Shown here: in pieces, positions 36,797 through 46,390 of the stretch | Numbering within the stretch: the first letter of the stretch is position 1 | Layout of the letters: the number at the start of each line of letters is the position of its first letter | Source of the DNA: Thalassospira lucentensis MCCC 1A00383 = DSM 14000 | GTDB taxonomy: Bacteria; Pseudomonadota; Alphaproteobacteria; Rhodospirillales; Thalassospiraceae | Assembly (NCBI RefSeq): GCF_000421265.1 | Contig: NZ_ATWN01000004.1 | Coordinates: 310,001 to 374,000, forward strand | DNA: 64,000 bases | Direction of reading: 5' to 3' | Notes under the pieces: model-generated | What the model was told of the DNA's origin: nothing | Database searches by the model: none | The model's input: the letters and a program-made list of their open reading frames with translations, nothing else | Program-made: the position numbers and the translations under genes

Positions 36797-39211
36797 GTGA
36801 AAAACACGAAAATGACAAAAGCACGCATGCTGGGTACCAGTGCGCTGGTTGCCGCCGTGCTGGGGATTTCAACGCCAAACGCATTTGCGCAATCTGGGGC
36901 AAGCACACCACAAGTGGTGGCGATCACTGCGGGCGATTTGCGGACGGCACTTGATCAATTGACCGGGCAGTTCGGTCTTCAACTGATTGTTCAGGGCAAC
37001 CTTTCGGGGCTTAACAGCCCGTCGGTCAGCGGGGAGTTCAACGCACAAGCCGCCCTGACGGCTTTGCTGGCAGGGTCCGGGCATAGCTTTGAATTCATGA
37101 CCGAAGACAGCGTGCGGGTTTTCCCACTGGCGGCACAGCAAACAGATAGCTCGATGGTCCTTCCTGACATCGTCGTAAGTGCCACGCGGTCGCGCCGTTC
37201 CATCACATCGATGTCGCCATCCGTTGTGGTGATTGGTCGCGATCAGATTGACGCCCAACTGGCGAAAACAAGCGACATCACCAATGTCATTCGCAACTCC
37301 GTGCCGGGTTTTATGTTTGATGACCAAAGCCTGATTGGCAGTACAGAAACCTTCCGTGGCCGCGATGTTCAGGTGCTGGTTGACGGGATTTCGCGCAATA
37401 CGCCGCTACGTAATTCAAGCCGCATCCTGTCGATGATTGATGTCGCCCAGATCGAAAGCATCGAAGTCATCCCCGGATCAAACGCCATGAACGGCGATGG
37501 TGCCACCGGGGCAACCATCAACATCATCACCAAAACCGGCGAGGCCGGGGTAAACACTTTTACGGTTGATGGTCATATCAAGGCCTTTACCGAAGATGTT
37601 GGTGACAGTCTTGCCCCATCCCTGACCCTGTCGGGAAGTGGCGGTGTTGGTGCGGTGGATTACGCTGCCAGCATCACCGGGGCCAAATCGGAAAACTATT
37701 ATGACGGTTACGGCAATCAGATGCCGTCCGACGCGATGCTGGGGCAGGGTGGTTTTGATAATGCCGAGGACCTCAATATTTTTGCAAAAACTGGCCTGAC
37801 GTTAGCTGATGGACATCGTTTGTTTCTGTCGGGCGAAGTTGTTCGGTTTCGTCAGGACATTGAATATTATCCTGACCTGACCACCGATCCGATTTCGGTT
37901 GATTATAACGAACCGTACAATGCCCAGCCGCTTGAGGATGAAAGCCAGTATTTCACCGCCGGATATGAATATGACTTTGGCAAGCTTGGCGTTGGCGATC
38001 TTAAGCTGTTTTACAATGACAGCTATAAACAGGCCGCGAGCGCGCAATATCACGCGACCTATAACTTCGCGCTGGTCGCACTGCCCGGTAGCCCCGCAAC
38101 CGAAGACCCGCTGGGTCAGTCGGTGATTGATACGGTGAAAACCGGGGTGAAACTTTCGACCGATACGTCGCTTGATATGATCTATGACGGCATGACGGTT
38201 AGTTGGGGTGGGGACCTGACATATGATGATGTCAAATACCGCACGGTCAGTGGGCGCGATATTGGCGCGCCGATGACGCAGGATGGCAAAGCGGTCTTTG
38301 CGCAATTGTCTGCACCGGTGACCGAATATCTCGATCTGTCGGGTGGGGTGCGCTATGAAAAATATGATCTGACGGTCAAGGATTTCACCCGCCCGAACTA
38401 TATGCGCTATGTCGGCGGTGTCGGGCAGGCCTATTTCGGAACAGCCGATTTTACTGGTGGTAACACGACCTATGATGCGGTGACCTATAACGCCTCGGCA
38501 GTGGTGCATTGGACCGACAAAATTGATACCTCGCTTAGCTATAGCGAAGGTTTCTCTGTTCCTGATGTCGGGGCCTATACCCGCCGGGCCGGACTGACCG
38601 GCATTCCGCTTGATTTCGCCGATATCGATGTTGAGGCCTCCAAGGTCAAAACCTATGAACTGGCCGCACGCTATGCCGGGACCGATTTTCGGACCACCGG
38701 TGCTGTTTACATGAGCACGAACGAGCGCGGCGATAACTTTGATTCGTCAACCAACAAGCTCAGTCAGGAAAAAGAACGCATTCTTGGCGCCGAACTCAGT
38801 GCCGAATACGATATCAGCGAAGACACCTTTGTCGGTGCCTTGGCATCCTACGTCGAAGGGCGCTATGACACCAACGAAGACGGTGATCTTGATAGCTGGC
38901 TTCCCAATAACCGCATTCCATCGCCGTTCCGCTTTACCGGATATGTCGACAGTTACGTCTGGAATGATCTGAACATGCGTTTTGACGGTACATACACCGC
39001 CCCGCGCAATAAGATCGAAGATGAAAAGATCAAATCGAGCCTCGTCTTTAACCTGTCGGCCCATTATCCGGTGCTGGGCGGAACAGCGCGGTTTGGGGTC
39101 GAAAACATCTTTGACGCCAGCTATGAAAACCCGGCAGCAACAGCCCTGCGCGGCTATTCCGTGGCCGGACATGGCCGGACCGTCATGCTGGGATTCCAGC
39201 GCGAATTTTAA
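36797..39211 (+). CDS. TonB-dependent receptor with STN signalling domain (second copy)
   Basis: 804 residues from GTG 36797 (GGGGAAAA upstream). Signal peptide cut near AFA-QS (about residue 32), STN domain (ITAGDLRTALDQLTGQFGLQ through to about residue 115), TonB box and plug (PDIVVSATRSRRSITSMSPS; VIPGSNAMNGDGATGATINI) and beta-barrel ending in LGFQREF with terminal Phe. A transducing outer-membrane receptor for a ferric chelate, paired with the preceding FecI/FecR. The plug sequence looks closer to the catecholate/haem-type than the first receptor's FpvA-like one; this is a weak judgement. Confidence 0.9.
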   Translation: MKNTKMTKARMLGTSALVAAVLGISTPNAFAQSGASTPQVVAITAGDLRTALDQLTGQFGLQLIVQGNLSGLNSPSVSGEFNAQAALTALLAGSGHSFEFMTEDSVRVFPLAAQQTDSSMVLPDIVVSATRSRRSITSMSPSVVVIGRDQIDAQLAKTSDITNVIRNSVPGFMFDDQSLIGSTETFRGRDVQVLVDGISRNTPLRNSSRILSMIDVAQIESIEVIPGSNAMNGDGATGATINIITKTGEAGVNTFTVDGHIKAFTEDVGDSLAPSLTLSGSGGVGAVDYAASITGAKSENYYDGYGNQMPSDAMLGQGGFDNAEDLNIFAKTGLTLADGHRLFLSGEVVRFRQDIEYYPDLTTDPISVDYNEPYNAQPLEDESQYFTAGYEYDFGKLGVGDLKLFYNDSYKQAASAQYHATYNFALVALPGSPATEDPLGQSVIDTVKTGVKLSTDTSLDMIYDGMTVSWGGDLTYDDVKYRTVSGRDIGAPMTQDGKAVFAQLSAPVTEYLDLSGGVRYEKYDLTVKDFTRPNYMRYVGGVGQAYFGTADFTGGNTTYDAVTYNASAVVHWTDKIDTSLSYSEGFSVPDVGAYTRRAGLTGIPLDFADIDVEASKVKTYELAARYAGTDFRTTGAVYMSTNERGDNFDSSTNKLSQEKERILGAELSAEYDISEDTFVGALASYVEGRYDTNEDGDLDSWLPNNRIPSPFRFTGYVDSYVWNDLNMRFDGTYTAPRNKIEDEKIKSSLVFNLSAHYPVLGGTARFGVENIFDASYENPAATALRGYSVAGHGRTVMLGFQREF

Positions 39212-39232
39212 GTCCTATTCCATTTGAATTCA

Positions 39233-39257
39233 GGCCCGGCGGGAAATCTGCCGGGCC
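39233..39257 (+). terminator. Hairpin between the second receptor and the His-rich gene
   Basis: Arms GGCCCGGC and GCCGGGCC with a nine-base loop right after the receptor gene, 20 bases before the next ATG. No T-run, so read-through to the His-rich gene is likely. Confidence 0.5.
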
Positions 39258-39276
39258 ATTGATATTAAGGGAACAG

Positions 39277-39687
39277 ATGTTCAGATCAAGTACCCATGGA
39301 ACCGATATCGTTTTGTTTGAAACGATTGATGCGCAAAGCCCCGCTGATGGGGCTGCCTATATCAAGGCGCTTGATGATTTTGCAAAACGCAGCGAACCGG
39401 CCGTTCTGATCATGCTGGTCAAAGGCATGACAGGGCAGGATCATGAAACCCGCAAACAGGCCGCTGCATGGTTTAAGCAAAACCGCGACCGCTTGACGGT
39501 GTTTGCCAAAGGTGTGATCCGTGTCGAACAAGACCATCATCACGGGGGTGGCCATATGCATGATCATGCCGAAGAAGTTGAAAACAGCAACTTCGCCCGC
39601 ATGCTGCCATTTCCAATGAAACATGCACGAACGCTGGATAGCGCATTCGAGATGGCAAAGAATTGGCCGCCTGAATTGGGTGAGTGA
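39277..39687 (+). CDS. Small protein with His-rich segment, downstream of TonB receptor
   Basis: 136 residues from ATG 39277 (AAGGGA upstream; a second in-frame start at 39259 is less likely). No signal peptide, so cytosolic. The first two thirds look alpha/beta (DIVLFETIDAQSPADGAAYI; AVLIMLVKGMTGQDHETRKQ), somewhat like a STAS/SpoIIAA-type fold, followed by a histidine cluster EQDHHHGGGHMHDHAEE at about 90-106 that could bind Fe, Zn or Ni. I do not recognise the family. Its place after a FecIR/receptor set and before siderophore-uptake genes suggests a role in metal handling. Confidence 0.75.
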   Translation: MFRSSTHGTDIVLFETIDAQSPADGAAYIKALDDFAKRSEPAVLIMLVKGMTGQDHETRKQAAAWFKQNRDRLTVFAKGVIRVEQDHHHGGGHMHDHAEEVENSNFARMLPFPMKHARTLDSAFEMAKNWPPELGE

Positions 39688-39790
39688 AACCAAGAAGGAT
39701 GATGGACGAGCATCAGGGGTATTCTTGCTGGCAGGCACTAAATGTTCATGATATGTTCTATTGCTTTGAAGCATAAAATCGGGATGTAAA

Positions 39791-40192
39791 ATGATCAAGG
39801 GAAGCTGTCTGTGCGGGAATGTCAGGTTCGAGATTTCCGGTGAACCGTCATCGCTGAGTTACTGTCACTGTTCACGCTGTCGTAAGGCTGCCGGGGTATT
39901 TTCTGCGGTGGTGATTGGCAAGGCCGATGACTTTCATCTCCTGTCGGGTAAAGAGTCGATTGGTCTTTACAAAGGGCCGGATGGAAAGTTTGAACGTTGC
40001 TTTTGTAAGGAATGCGGGACATCTTTGGGCGATATGTCGTCAGAGAAAATCTATGTGATTGCGGCATCAGCACTGGATGATGATCCGAAAATTCGTCCGT
40101 CGGTTCATATCCATACCGCATCCAAACCCGATTGGTATGAGATCAAGGATGACTTGATCAAGTTTGACGGTGACTACATCCCGTCAAACTGA
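39791..40192 (+). CDS. GFA/CENP-V family zinc protein
   Basis: 133 residues. Glutathione-dependent formaldehyde-activating-type fold with cysteines at C6 and C8 (SCLCGNVRFEI), C25/C27/C30 (YCHCSRCRKAAG) and C70/C72/C75 (CFCKECGTSLG), which bind structural and active-site zinc. Most members have no proven activity; formaldehyde-glutathione condensation is known for only a few. Monocistronic by position. The only notable context is a location at the edge of the iron island. Confidence 0.88.
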   Translation: MIKGSCLCGNVRFEISGEPSSLSYCHCSRCRKAAGVFSAVVIGKADDFHLLSGKESIGLYKGPDGKFERCFCKECGTSLGDMSSEKIYVIAASALDDDPKIRPSVHIHTASKPDWYEIKDDLIKFDGDYIPSN

Positions 40193-40213
40193 TGCCGGCG
40201 TACGGACCCGGCG

Positions 40214-40247
40214 ACACAGGCGTCAGGGGAACCGGAGACGCCTGTGT
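40214..40247. terminator. Convergent terminator between the GFA gene and fhuB
   Basis: ACACAGGCGTC and GACGCCTGTGT, perfect 11-base stem with 12-base loop in the 58-base gap between converging genes. Confidence 0.7.
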
Positions 40248-40250
40248 TCG

Positions 40251-42272
40251 TTATCGTTTGCGTGCGGCGAGAATCAGGAAATAGCTGGTACCGATCAATG
40301 CGGCAATCAGGCCGGTTGGCAATTGCTGTGGATACAGCATGTTGCGCGCCAGCCATTCGGCAACCATCATCACATTGACCCCGATCAAAACCGATCCCAG
40401 CAAATGCCCCCCAGCCAGCCTATATCCGGCCACGCGCGCCAGATGGGGCGCCATCAGCCCGACAAAGCTGAGCGGCCCAACCAGAAGCGTTGCCGCCGCG
40501 GCCAGAATGGCCGCGACCAACATCATGGCGAACTGGAACGTTGAAATGCCAAGGCCAAGCGACACCGATTGATCCGTGCCAAGGGACGCCAGTTCAAGCG
40601 GACGGCGCAGGGCAATCGCAACAATCAGCAAGACACCGGTAACACCCGCGACAATCATGACCTCGTCCATATTGGTAAAATAGGTCGTGCCCGCCAGCCA
40701 CGACAGCAACATTGATGTCTGTGTGCCGCTGCGGGTCAGCACAATGCGCACGATGGCCCCGAGGATGGCGGTCAGGGCCAGGCCGTTCAGCAACATATAA
40801 TGCGGCGCATGGGTGAATTTACGACACAGGGCGAGTAACACGATCAACGAGATGATCCCGCCAAACGCTCCGATCAGCATCAGATCAGCGCGCTGTCCAA
40901 CCCCGAAAATGGCCAGTGCGATGATAATCGCCAATGCGGTGGCCGAACTGACCCCGGTGATTTCCGGGCTGGCCAGTGGATTGCGCCCGACCCGCTGGAT
41001 CAAGGTGCCCGATACGGCAAGGGCGGCCCCGCAAATCATCGCGGCAAAGGTGCGTTCGGCCCGTCCTGTGAGGATGTCAAAACTGCTGTCGCCCCATGGG
41101 CTGGTCCAGCCCAGAACGGCAAAACCATTCCCGTCAAGCGATGTAAACAGTGAGAACACCACGCCAACAATCAGGGTGACGGTCAAAAGGATGCTCAACC
41201 CAGTTTTGGAAATGATCTGTTGATCGCTGTGCTGATCATCGCTTTGTTGGCCGGGCATAATCCGGGCTTTGCGCAGGATCAGGATGATAAACGGGGCGCC
41301 AAACAAGGCCGTTGCCGCCCCGGTCGGTAAAATATCCCCGCCAAGACCGTTAAACTGACGCACCATGAAATCAATGAACAGCAATGCAAATCCACCGGTA
41401 AACACCGAATAGATCATAAGATCGCGCGACCGCGTCAGTCCGGCAATCCGCAAGGCGGCGGGCACGGCCAGCCCGACAAAGCCGATCATGCCGGCGGCAG
41501 AAATCACCGATGCGGTGATGAACACGGCAAAACCAAGGATCAACAGGCGCAAAATCGTGACCTTGGCCCCGAGTGAACTGGCGGTATCATCGCCAAGCGC
41601 CAAAAGATCGAGCGGGCGTGACAGGGCCAGCACCGCGATCATGCCAATCGCCACACGCGGCAGAATAAACAGGGTGGCGTCCCAGCCATTCTGGGCCAGA
41701 TCACCAGCCCCCCACATAAAGACCGATTGCAAATACTGTTCGTTAAACAGTAGCAAAACCTGCGTGCCCGATTGCAGCAACAGATTAACAATCATCCCGG
41801 CCAGAATAAGCCACAGCGTCGCATTGCCGCGTTTGGCGGCAATCAAATACACAGCCCCCAGCGCAATCATACCCCCGGCAAGCGCGAAGGCTTCTTGAAA
41901 CATCGCAAAGGAGGCCGGGGCAATTAGGATGAAGATCGTCAGGGCAAATTCAACGCCGGCCCCGACACCAAGGGTGGTGGGGGATGCTAATGGGTTGCGC
42001 AAAACCGTCTGGATGGCCGCCCCGGCAAGGGCAAGCCCGGCCCCACATAGAAACGCCATCGCAAGGCGCGGCAGGGTGCTGTAATGAAACAGGATCTGGT
42101 CAAAGTCGGTTTCATCGGGTGACAGGATCACCTGACCGGCAAGGCCGCGTTGCAAAAACGGCCAGAAATCAGCAATCAGCACGCCAGTACAACACAGCCC
42201 CAGAACGCCAAGCAAGATGGTAGGCGTGCGGGGGAATACACGTTTCATGTTCAGATGGGCGGTCGGGCTCAT
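40251..42272 (-). CDS. fhuB: Ferric-siderophore ABC permease, double-length FhuB type
   Basis: 673 residues, about twice a FecCD permease, as in FhuB where two permease halves are fused. Each half carries the FecCD pattern: ALAGAAIQTVLRNPLASPTT and LGVGAGVEF in the first, ALAVSGTLIQRVGRNPLASP and EITGVSSATAL in the second, and each ends with a FVGLxxPAALR/FVGLMAPHLAR type element. Takes ferric hydroxamates across the inner membrane with FhuC. Its ATG overlaps the stop of the preceding binding-protein gene by four bases (ATGA). Last in the operon. Confidence 0.92.
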   Translation of the reverse strand: MSPTAHLNMKRVFPRTPTILLGVLGLCCTGVLIADFWPFLQRGLAGQVILSPDETDFDQILFHYSTLPRLAMAFLCGAGLALAGAAIQTVLRNPLASPTTLGVGAGVEFALTIFILIAPASFAMFQEAFALAGGMIALGAVYLIAAKRGNATLWLILAGMIVNLLLQSGTQVLLLFNEQYLQSVFMWGAGDLAQNGWDATLFILPRVAIGMIAVLALSRPLDLLALGDDTASSLGAKVTILRLLILGFAVFITASVISAAGMIGFVGLAVPAALRIAGLTRSRDLMIYSVFTGGFALLFIDFMVRQFNGLGGDILPTGAATALFGAPFIILILRKARIMPGQQSDDQHSDQQIISKTGLSILLTVTLIVGVVFSLFTSLDGNGFAVLGWTSPWGDSSFDILTGRAERTFAAMICGAALAVSGTLIQRVGRNPLASPEITGVSSATALAIIIALAIFGVGQRADLMLIGAFGGIISLIVLLALCRKFTHAPHYMLLNGLALTAILGAIVRIVLTRSGTQTSMLLSWLAGTTYFTNMDEVMIVAGVTGVLLIVAIALRRPLELASLGTDQSVSLGLGISTFQFAMMLVAAILAAAATLLVGPLSFVGLMAPHLARVAGYRLAGGHLLGSVLIGVNVMMVAEWLARNMLYPQQLPTGLIAALIGTSYFLILAARKR

Positions 42273-43213
42273 TGCACGGGGCCGCTTTCAAGGCTTTCGG
42301 CCAAAAGCCGGGCAAAGCGTAAGCCTGATGCCACCCCGCCATAGGCCCAAACAACCGGCAGCTCATAGACCCGCTTGTTGCGCACGAAATCCATGACTTT
42401 CCACATCGGGGATGACCAGACTTTCTGATAAATCACGTCGGGGATCGGGTTGGTATAGACCAAGGTGGTTTTGGCCAGCGGGGCCAGGATTTCAAGCCCG
42501 CCACGGGCAAACCCCCATTTCGATACCGGTCCGTCATAGGCCAGCGGCACATCCATGCGCTTTAAAACCGATCCGGGCAGGGACGGGGCGCCAAACACGC
42601 CGATGTTGGTTTCTGAATAGAAGCTTGCAATGGTAATTTTGTTGCCGTCGCCAAGAACTGCACGCACCCGCGCGCCATAGTCGGCAAGTTTCTGATCAAC
42701 CTGTTTTAAATATGCCTCGCCTTCTGCCTCACGCCCGATGGCCTTGGCGACCTTACGCATCATGGTGCTTGCGGTATCAAACGCGACATTGCCATTATCA
42801 TAGACCGACAGAACCATCACCGGCGCAATGTCCGAGAGGTTTTCATAGGCCATTTCCAGTTCCTGACTGATCAGGATCAGATCGGGCTTGGCCGCACGCA
42901 GGGCTTCAAGGTTTGGCGATCCGCGCTGTCCGATATCGGTGAAATTTTCCGGCAAATCCGGTTTGGCAACCCATTCACGGTAATCGGCCGGATCGGCAAT
43001 CGCGACCGGATCAAGCCCCAGTGCCATCACGGTTTCGGTAAAGGCCCAGTTGGTTACGGCAACCCGTTTGGCCGGGTGATCAAGGGTCAACATCCCGCGT
43101 TCATGGTCAATGACAATCGGTTCGGCGGATGCGCGGCCAGCAAGGAACACGGGCAAGACGCCCAAAACACCAAGAATGGCAAGGCAGGAAACAAACAGGC
43201 GCAGGATTTTCAT
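42269..43213 (-). CDS. fhuD: Ferric-siderophore periplasmic binding protein, FhuD type (copy 1)
   Basis: 314 residues. Signal peptide (FVSCLAILGVLGVLPVFLA, cut near ASA-EP). Helical-backbone metal-receptor fold: VAVTNWAFTETVMALGLDPV, SPNLEALRAAKPDLILISQE, and the C-terminal VYELPVVWAYGGVASGLRFA. FhuD-like proteins bind hydroxamate siderophores. It overlaps fhuB by ATGA and starts three bases after the paralogous copy-2 gene stop. The two proteins share the whole fold and several identical stretches, so the pair arose by duplication. Confidence 0.9.
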   Translation of the reverse strand: MKILRLFVSCLAILGVLGVLPVFLAGRASAEPIVIDHERGMLTLDHPAKRVAVTNWAFTETVMALGLDPVAIADPADYREWVAKPDLPENFTDIGQRGSPNLEALRAAKPDLILISQELEMAYENLSDIAPVMVLSVYDNGNVAFDTASTMMRKVAKAIGREAEGEAYLKQVDQKLADYGARVRAVLGDGNKITIASFYSETNIGVFGAPSLPGSVLKRMDVPLAYDGPVSKWGFARGGLEILAPLAKTTLVYTNPIPDVIYQKVWSSPMWKVMDFVRNKRVYELPVVWAYGGVASGLRFARLLAESLESGPVQ

Positions 43214-43216
43214 TAC

Positions 43217-44152
43217 TCAGGATCCGTTGGCAGCAGTAACCGCATCGGCAAGCTGTTCGGCAAACCGTGCACCAGACAATACCCCGCCAAACGACCAGCT
43301 TGCCGGGACGTCATAGACATGACCGTTGCGCGCAAACGGCATGGCCTTCCAGATCGCGGAATTAAACAGCTTTGCCTTGGCGGCGGGCGGGACCGGTTCA
43401 ACATGGGCAAATTGCACATCGCCCAGCTTGGCAAGGTCGGACACATCGCCATTGCGAAAGGCCCAACTGTTGACCTCCCCGGTCCAGGCATTGGCAAATC
43501 CCATCCGGTTCAAAACAGACCCGAACAGTGAATTTTTGCTATGGATGCGAAAATGCGCGTCATCAAGAATGCGCACGATGGCAAATGTCGCATCATCGCC
43601 GACCGATGTCCGTATGCGGGCCGCCGCGGCCGCAATCCGGTCATTGGCCGATGCGATGACCTGTTCGGCGGTGTCGGACTTTTCCGACAGTTTGCCAAGG
43701 TTGCGGAGCAATGTTTCGGCCCGGTCGATGGCGGGTTCGTCGGTATTTGTATTATAAATCGAATAGACCAGTGTCGGGGCAAAGCCCGACAGCTTGTCAT
43801 AGGCCATCGCAACGTCCGAACTGATCAGGATGGCGTCGGGTTTGGCGTCGCGCAGGGCCTCGAAATTGGGTTCGCGGCGGGTGCCAAGATCGGCAAATGT
43901 TTCGGGCAGTTCGGGTTCGACCACCCAGGTGCGATAGCCATCAGCTTCGGGGATGGCGACGGGATCAATCCCCAGCGCCAGCAGGCTTTCGGTCAGCGAC
44001 CAGTTCGACGTGGCAAAGCGGGTTGGTGTGACGTCAAAGGTGGCATTCCCCAGTTCATGGGGGAATGTTTCCGCCCCGGCAGAAGTCGGGGCAAACCCGC
44101 CCAGCACAAACAGGCAGATGGCCGCAGCCCGGCCAAAAGAGAACTTTTGCAT
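43217..44152 (-). CDS. Ferric-siderophore periplasmic binding protein, FhuD type (copy 2)
   Basis: 311 residues from ATG 44152, chosen because AGGAA lies seven bases upstream and a signal peptide follows (AAAICLFVLGGFAPTSAGA). Same layout as copy 1: FATSNWSLTESLLALGIDPV, EPNFEALRDAKPDAILISSD, VYDVPASWSFGGVLSGARFA. ATGs within the longer open frame have no signal peptide. Two FhuD-like proteins in one operon suggest two ligands or two affinities for one permease. Confidence 0.88.
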   Translation of the reverse strand: MQKFSFGRAAAICLFVLGGFAPTSAGAETFPHELGNATFDVTPTRFATSNWSLTESLLALGIDPVAIPEADGYRTWVVEPELPETFADLGTRREPNFEALRDAKPDAILISSDVAMAYDKLSGFAPTLVYSIYNTNTDEPAIDRAETLLRNLGKLSEKSDTAEQVIASANDRIAAAAARIRTSVGDDATFAIVRILDDAHFRIHSKNSLFGSVLNRMGFANAWTGEVNSWAFRNGDVSDLAKLGDVQFAHVEPVPPAAKAKLFNSAIWKAMPFARNGHVYDVPASWSFGGVLSGARFAEQLADAVTAANGS

Positions 44153-44162
44153 ACTAGCGTTC

Positions 44163-44939
44163 CTATGCAACATAGCTGACGAAACGGGTGCTGCCCGGCA
44201 CCGCGATGACGTCGATTTCAGTTTGGAAGATGTCGCGCAGGATATCGCCACGCATGAAGTTTTGGGCATCCCCCTGCCAGCAGGTCCGCCCGCCGCGCAA
44301 GGCCAGAATATGATCGGCAAACCGTCCAACCATGTCGATGTCATGCAAAACCGCAATTACCGTCAGGCCAATGTCATCTTTGAGCGTGGCAATCAGATGC
44401 AGGATGTCGCGTTGATGCCCGACATCAAGGGCCGATGTCGGCTCATCCAGCAACAGGACGGGGGCGTCCTGCGCCAATAACATCGAAAGCCAGACCCGTT
44501 GGCGTTCCCCACCCGACAGGCTGGCGACCAGACGGTCGGAAAATTCGGTAACATGGGTCATCTCCATCGCCCGGTCGATCATGGCGTGGTCTTCGGTCCG
44601 ATATCGGCCAAATGCGCCGCGCCATGGATACCGGCCAAACGCAACCAGTTCGCGCACACTTAAATGCGGCGGGACCACCGGGTTTTGCGGCAAATAGGCC
44701 ACCTTGCGCGCAAAGTCGCGTGTGCCATGCCCGGCAAGGGCGGCGCGATCAAGGGTGATGTCGCCCGATGCCGGTTTGTTTTTGCGCGCCAGCAGTTTAA
44801 GCAACGTGCTTTTGCCCGATCCGTTGTGGCCGACAATCGCGCTAAATGCTCCGGTCGGGAAGCTGACCGTGATGTCATCAAGCAGCGTTTTGGGATGTTT
44901 GCCGTCACTTTTAAAGGTGACGTCTTTCAGATCGAACAT
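44163..44939 (-). CDS. fhuC: Ferric-siderophore ABC ATPase, FhuC type
   Basis: 258 residues. Walker A GHNGSGKST, Q-loop VAYLPQNPVV, signature LSGGERQRVWLSMLLAQ, Walker B VLLLDEPTSALD, H-loop VIAVLHDIDMV. First gene of the operon fhuC-fhuD2-fhuD1-fhuB, energising siderophore import. A Fur-like 19-mer lies about 70-90 bases upstream in the promoter shared with the SMP-30 gene. Confidence 0.93.
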   Translation of the reverse strand: MFDLKDVTFKSDGKHPKTLLDDITVSFPTGAFSAIVGHNGSGKSTLLKLLARKNKPASGDITLDRAALAGHGTRDFARKVAYLPQNPVVPPHLSVRELVAFGRYPWRGAFGRYRTEDHAMIDRAMEMTHVTEFSDRLVASLSGGERQRVWLSMLLAQDAPVLLLDEPTSALDVGHQRDILHLIATLKDDIGLTVIAVLHDIDMVGRFADHILALRGGRTCWQGDAQNFMRGDILRDIFQTEIDVIAVPGSTRFVSYVA

Positions 44940-45009
44940 GTGCCGGAAACTCGCAAAAACGGGAATGGGGTAAGACGGTCAGCGATGCATGGTCCGCGCA
45001 CCTTCCCAA

Positions 45010-45028
45010 TATGAGAATGCCTATCAAT
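45010..45028. promoter_or_regulatory. Fur box candidate of the fhuC operon
   Basis: TATGAGAATGCCTATCAAT agrees with the 19-base Fur consensus at 15 positions, including ATGAGAATG and TATCA blocks. It sits about 70-90 bases upstream of fhuC. Confidence 0.65.
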
Positions 45029-45224
45029 TACTTGCGGTAAATGCAACCGAGTTGCGATTGCAAATTGAAAAATGCCAATCATCATACAAAATGACTTTTC
45101 AGCAATTCGCATTCCGGGTAGCAATATGGGTCAATGATTGTCGATCTTGTTTTCCTTGCCGGATGGGCAGGGGGCAGACGATAAAACAAAGCGGAAAACC
45201 GCAAGGAACGATCAGGGAGACACC

Positions 45225-46115
45225 ATGTCCGACGTTAAAACGGTCTTGCCGAACTTACGCTGCAGCTTGGGCGAAGGGCCGCATTGGGATGCCAAGGATG
45301 GCGTTTTGTATTGGGTCGATATTGTTGGCAAAACGGCCTATGCGTTGCGCCCCAATGATGGGGGGTCGCGCAGCTGGACATTTGATCAGCCGGTGGCAGC
45401 AATTGTGCCGCGTGAAAATGACGGACTTTTGGTTGCCCTGGCGGATGGCTTGGCGTTTCTGGATGCCGAAAGCGGAGAAACCACGCCGTTTGTTGCCCCG
45501 GATTCCGATCATGCGGGCAACCGTTCGAATGAAAGCCGGGTTGATCCGATGGGGCGTTTTTGGCACGGCACCATGCAAAACAACATCGGCCCGAACGGCG
45601 AAGATTTGCCTGTGACGGTTTCAACCGGAACCTTGAACCAGATTACGGCCGATGGTGATGTAACACGATTTGAATCCTATATCGGCATTTCCAACACGTT
45701 GCTGTGGTCTGATGATGGGACGAAGATGTTCTTTGGCGATACGATCAAAAACACGCTGAATGTGTATGATTTTGATATGAAAACCGGCGTACCGTCCAAC
45801 CCGCGCGCATTCTTTGGCCCGCAGGATCGCGGCAACATGGATGGATCGGCGATGGATGCGGATGGCTATATCTGGAACGCGCGCTGGGGCGGGGGATGCC
45901 TGATCCGGTTTAATCCGGCCGGAGAGGTTGACCGGATTGTCGAACTGCCGGTCACACAGCCCACCAGTTGCGTATTTGGTGGGCCAGATTTGAAAACGCT
46001 TTATATCACCTCGGCTGCGGTCGGGTTGGAGGGCAATGGCAATCCGCTTGAAGGGGCGCTTTTGTCGATCAGGACCGATGTTGCCGGGCAGGCCTGTACG
46101 CGTTTTGCCGGGTAA
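45225..46115 (+). CDS. SMP-30/gluconolactonase-family protein (second copy)
   Basis: 296 residues from ATG 45225 with AGGGAG six bases upstream. Beta-propeller lactonase with the metal/substrate residues E in LGEGPHWD, N in NRSNESRVDP, N in GISNTLLWSDDG, D in NMDGSAMDADG. Divergent from fhuC, in no sugar operon. Only moderately similar to the cluster lactonase at 27849, so probably another substrate (gluconolactone or L-arabinonolactone types are known for the family). Confidence 0.85.
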   Translation: MSDVKTVLPNLRCSLGEGPHWDAKDGVLYWVDIVGKTAYALRPNDGGSRSWTFDQPVAAIVPRENDGLLVALADGLAFLDAESGETTPFVAPDSDHAGNRSNESRVDPMGRFWHGTMQNNIGPNGEDLPVTVSTGTLNQITADGDVTRFESYIGISNTLLWSDDGTKMFFGDTIKNTLNVYDFDMKTGVPSNPRAFFGPQDRGNMDGSAMDADGYIWNARWGGGCLIRFNPAGEVDRIVELPVTQPTSCVFGGPDLKTLYITSAAVGLEGNGNPLEGALLSIRTDVAGQACTRFAG

Positions 46116-46390
46116 GGCAAACTGGTCGAGGAAATTGTATGAGGATTAAATATCCCGATTTCTGCGCCTAGGATTTCGGGTCCTGACCCTAAGGATGTTT
46201 TGAAAATCAGGGACCATTTCTTGATAGATCGCTCGATGCTTTGTCTCTGTCTTGCTACATGACCAATTGATGTAATTTGGCTGATTTCGGTGCTCTGCCT
46301 ATTTTTAGCCTTGGTTTTACGTATGTTTGGCGGCACGATTAACGAACTTAAAAAAAATCGCCAGCAAAATACGAGCAAACTGGGGCCAGA

